A stretch of DNA of 64,000 bases from Carboxylicivirga sp964602515 (GTDB lineage: Bacteria; Bacteroidota; Bacteroidia; Bacteroidales; Marinilabiliaceae): positions 496,001 through 560,000 of the forward strand of contig CAZRRJ010000001.1 of assembly GCA_964602515.1 (NCBI GenBank). Direction: 5' to 3'. This document shows positions 63,138-64,000 of the stretch, in pieces; position 1 is the first letter of the stretch; the number at the start of each line of letters is the position of its first letter. The notes under the pieces were generated by a model, which saw only the letters and a list, made by a program, of their open reading frames with translations, had not been told where the DNA came from and searched no databases. The position numbers were made by a program, and so were the translations under genes.

Positions 63138-64000
63138 TTATTTCTCAAAGCTGAAAGGTTGCCATATAAGCATAAAAGGCCAGTTTTTTCCAGTTAAATA
63201 GACGGTTTTATTCACTTTATCAAAAGCAATTCCATTTAATGCACCTGCATTAGGGTAAATTTGGCGGTCAATGCAATTTGCAACATCAATTTCAAGCTCT
63301 ATTTTGCCATTTTCAGTATTTATTACCACAATAGTATCTTTCCCCAAGACATTGGCCCAAATTTGTTTATTTATGTACTCCAGTTCGTTTAAATAATATA
63401 CAGGGCCTCGGTCATTAAAAACTTGAAATGATGAGTCTACCTGGTATGTGTCTCTATTAAGATAAAATAAGTAATCTGAACCATCTGATGCTAACAGTTG
63501 GTCATTAATAGTCATTAACCCCCATCCTTCCTTGGGATAAATATTTTGTCCTGTTTTCTGAAGCTTCTCATCAAACCGGAATGTTAAATTATCTTTCCAT
63601 GTAATCATTTGTATGTTATTGTTATATAATGCTATACCTTCTCCAAATACACTATCTTCCAGGTGGTAAATATTAAGTACTTCACCACTTTGTGGATCAA
63701 TACTTCGTATTGATGATTCTCCTTTTAATCCAGTTGATTCATAAAGTAAATCATTCCAATATATTAGGCCTTGTGTGTAAGCTTTATCATCATGTTTAAT
63801 TATTAGATAATCCTGAACACTATATTGTTTAGGAGTAATATCAGACACCATATATAGATATTCTGTTATTGTTCGTTTTTTACCATTTGATAAATAAAAA
63901 ACTAGCGAAAGTTGATTAATACCTGCTTTTAAATCAGAAGCAGGCATGCTAAAACTATGGCTTTTTACATGGTATATTTTATTATTTTTAAGATTTACAA
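63138..64000 (-). CDS. Glutaminyl-peptide cyclotransferase, plant/bacterial type (5' partial)
   Basis: The frame stays open to the window end, so the N-terminus is missing; 286 residues are visible. The five-bladed beta-propeller QC signature is present: DDKAYTQGLIYWNDLLYES, TGLKGESSIRSID, GEGIALYNNNIQMITWKD, EGWGLMTINDQLLASDGSD, LNELEYINKQIWANVLG and ALNGIAFDKVNKTVYLTGK. The enzyme turns N-terminal Gln into pyroglutamate in exported proteins. The part before it (INQLSLVFYLSNGKKRTI) looks like a beta domain seen in Bacteroidota QCs. It lies 65 bases upstream of the LRR gene, same strand. Confidence 0.9.
   Translation of the reverse strand, partial: VNLKNNKIYHVKSHSFSMPASDLKAGINQLSLVFYLSNGKKRTITEYLYMVSDITPKQYSVQDYLIIKHDDKAYTQGLIYWNDLLYESTGLKGESSIRSIDPQSGEVLNIYHLEDSVFGEGIALYNNNIQMITWKDNLTFRFDEKLQKTGQNIYPKEGWGLMTINDQLLASDGSDYLFYLNRDTYQVDSSFQVFNDRGPVYYLNELEYINKQIWANVLGKDTIVVINTENGKIELEIDVANCIDRQIYPNAGALNGIAFDKVNKTVYLTGKNWPFMLIWQPFSFEK

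Overview
The window reads as a chromosomal segment of a Bacteroidota bacterium. The signs are an AT-rich genome, -7 boxes of the Bacteroides form TAnnTTTG close to many starts, few Shine-Dalgarno sequences, a rpmG gene followed by the phylum-specific DUF4295 gene, many SPII lipoproteins, and a fucoside-degrading locus. Respiratory nitrite ammonification (NrfHA), a class I hybrid cluster protein and SPI/SPII glycosidases suggest an anaerobe or facultative anaerobe that feeds on fucosylated, perhaps marine or mucosal, glycans. A Marinilabiliales-like member of Bacteroidales is my guess; the sequence alone does not prove it.

Layout. 1-11340 is the downstream part of a glycan-use operon on the + strand: a beta-helix/PDZ protein (cut by the window edge), GH95, a GH-like lipoprotein of uncertain family, GH2, GH29 and a zinc-metallopeptidase lipoprotein, closed by a strong terminator. 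11420-15319 holds an HrpB-type helicase, a RibD/DHFR-like gene broken by a small deletion, and a small secreted protein. 15411-18134 is phosphoenolpyruvate carboxylase. 18213-25449 is a nitrogen-stress block: a porin, NrfA, NrfH, Hcp, a ferredoxin-like protein and a divergent Crp/Fnr regulator, with a clear palindrome in the divergent promoter region. 25482-32702 is housekeeping: an N-formylglutamate amidohydrolase family protein, Ste24-type protease, CinA, ribosomal proteins L28 and L33, DUF4295, FtsY, RimO and a META-domain lipoprotein. 32784-35209 holds a decayed gene and then dnaX, whose two halves lie in different frames joined at a run of ten A. 35510-41310 has monomeric isocitrate dehydrogenase, a PPP-type phosphatase, glycosylasparaginase and a Gfo/Idh/MocA oxidoreductase. 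41571-48866 has a TPR protein, GyrA, ClpC and a flavin-reductase-like protein. 49185-53421 holds pyrBI and trpB, each behind a leader ORF plus intrinsic terminator (transcription attenuators). 53523-64000 has NfeD, small hypotheticals, an M48 lipoprotein, an EamA transporter, glycerate kinase, a 1298-residue leucine-rich-repeat protein and a glutaminyl cyclotransferase cut by the window end.

Most interesting points: (i) the dnaX A10 tract, carrying the same A-AAA-AAG heptamer as E. coli dnaX, followed by a hairpin but with the reverse outcome (0 frame stops, -1 frame continues); (ii) a pyrBI leader built like the enteric pyrBI attenuator, with a 91-codon leader ORF that runs through the terminator into pyrB; (iii) a trpB leader peptide with tandem Trp codons; (iv) a 64-nt structured element before hcp whose G-U pairs point to RNA; (v) a Crp/Fnr-type palindrome about 40 bp upstream of the likely start of the hcp operon; (vi) a metallopeptidase packaged with fucosidases; (vii) a giant secreted LRR protein. 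No tRNA, rRNA, CRISPR array, insertion sequence or phage gene was recognised.
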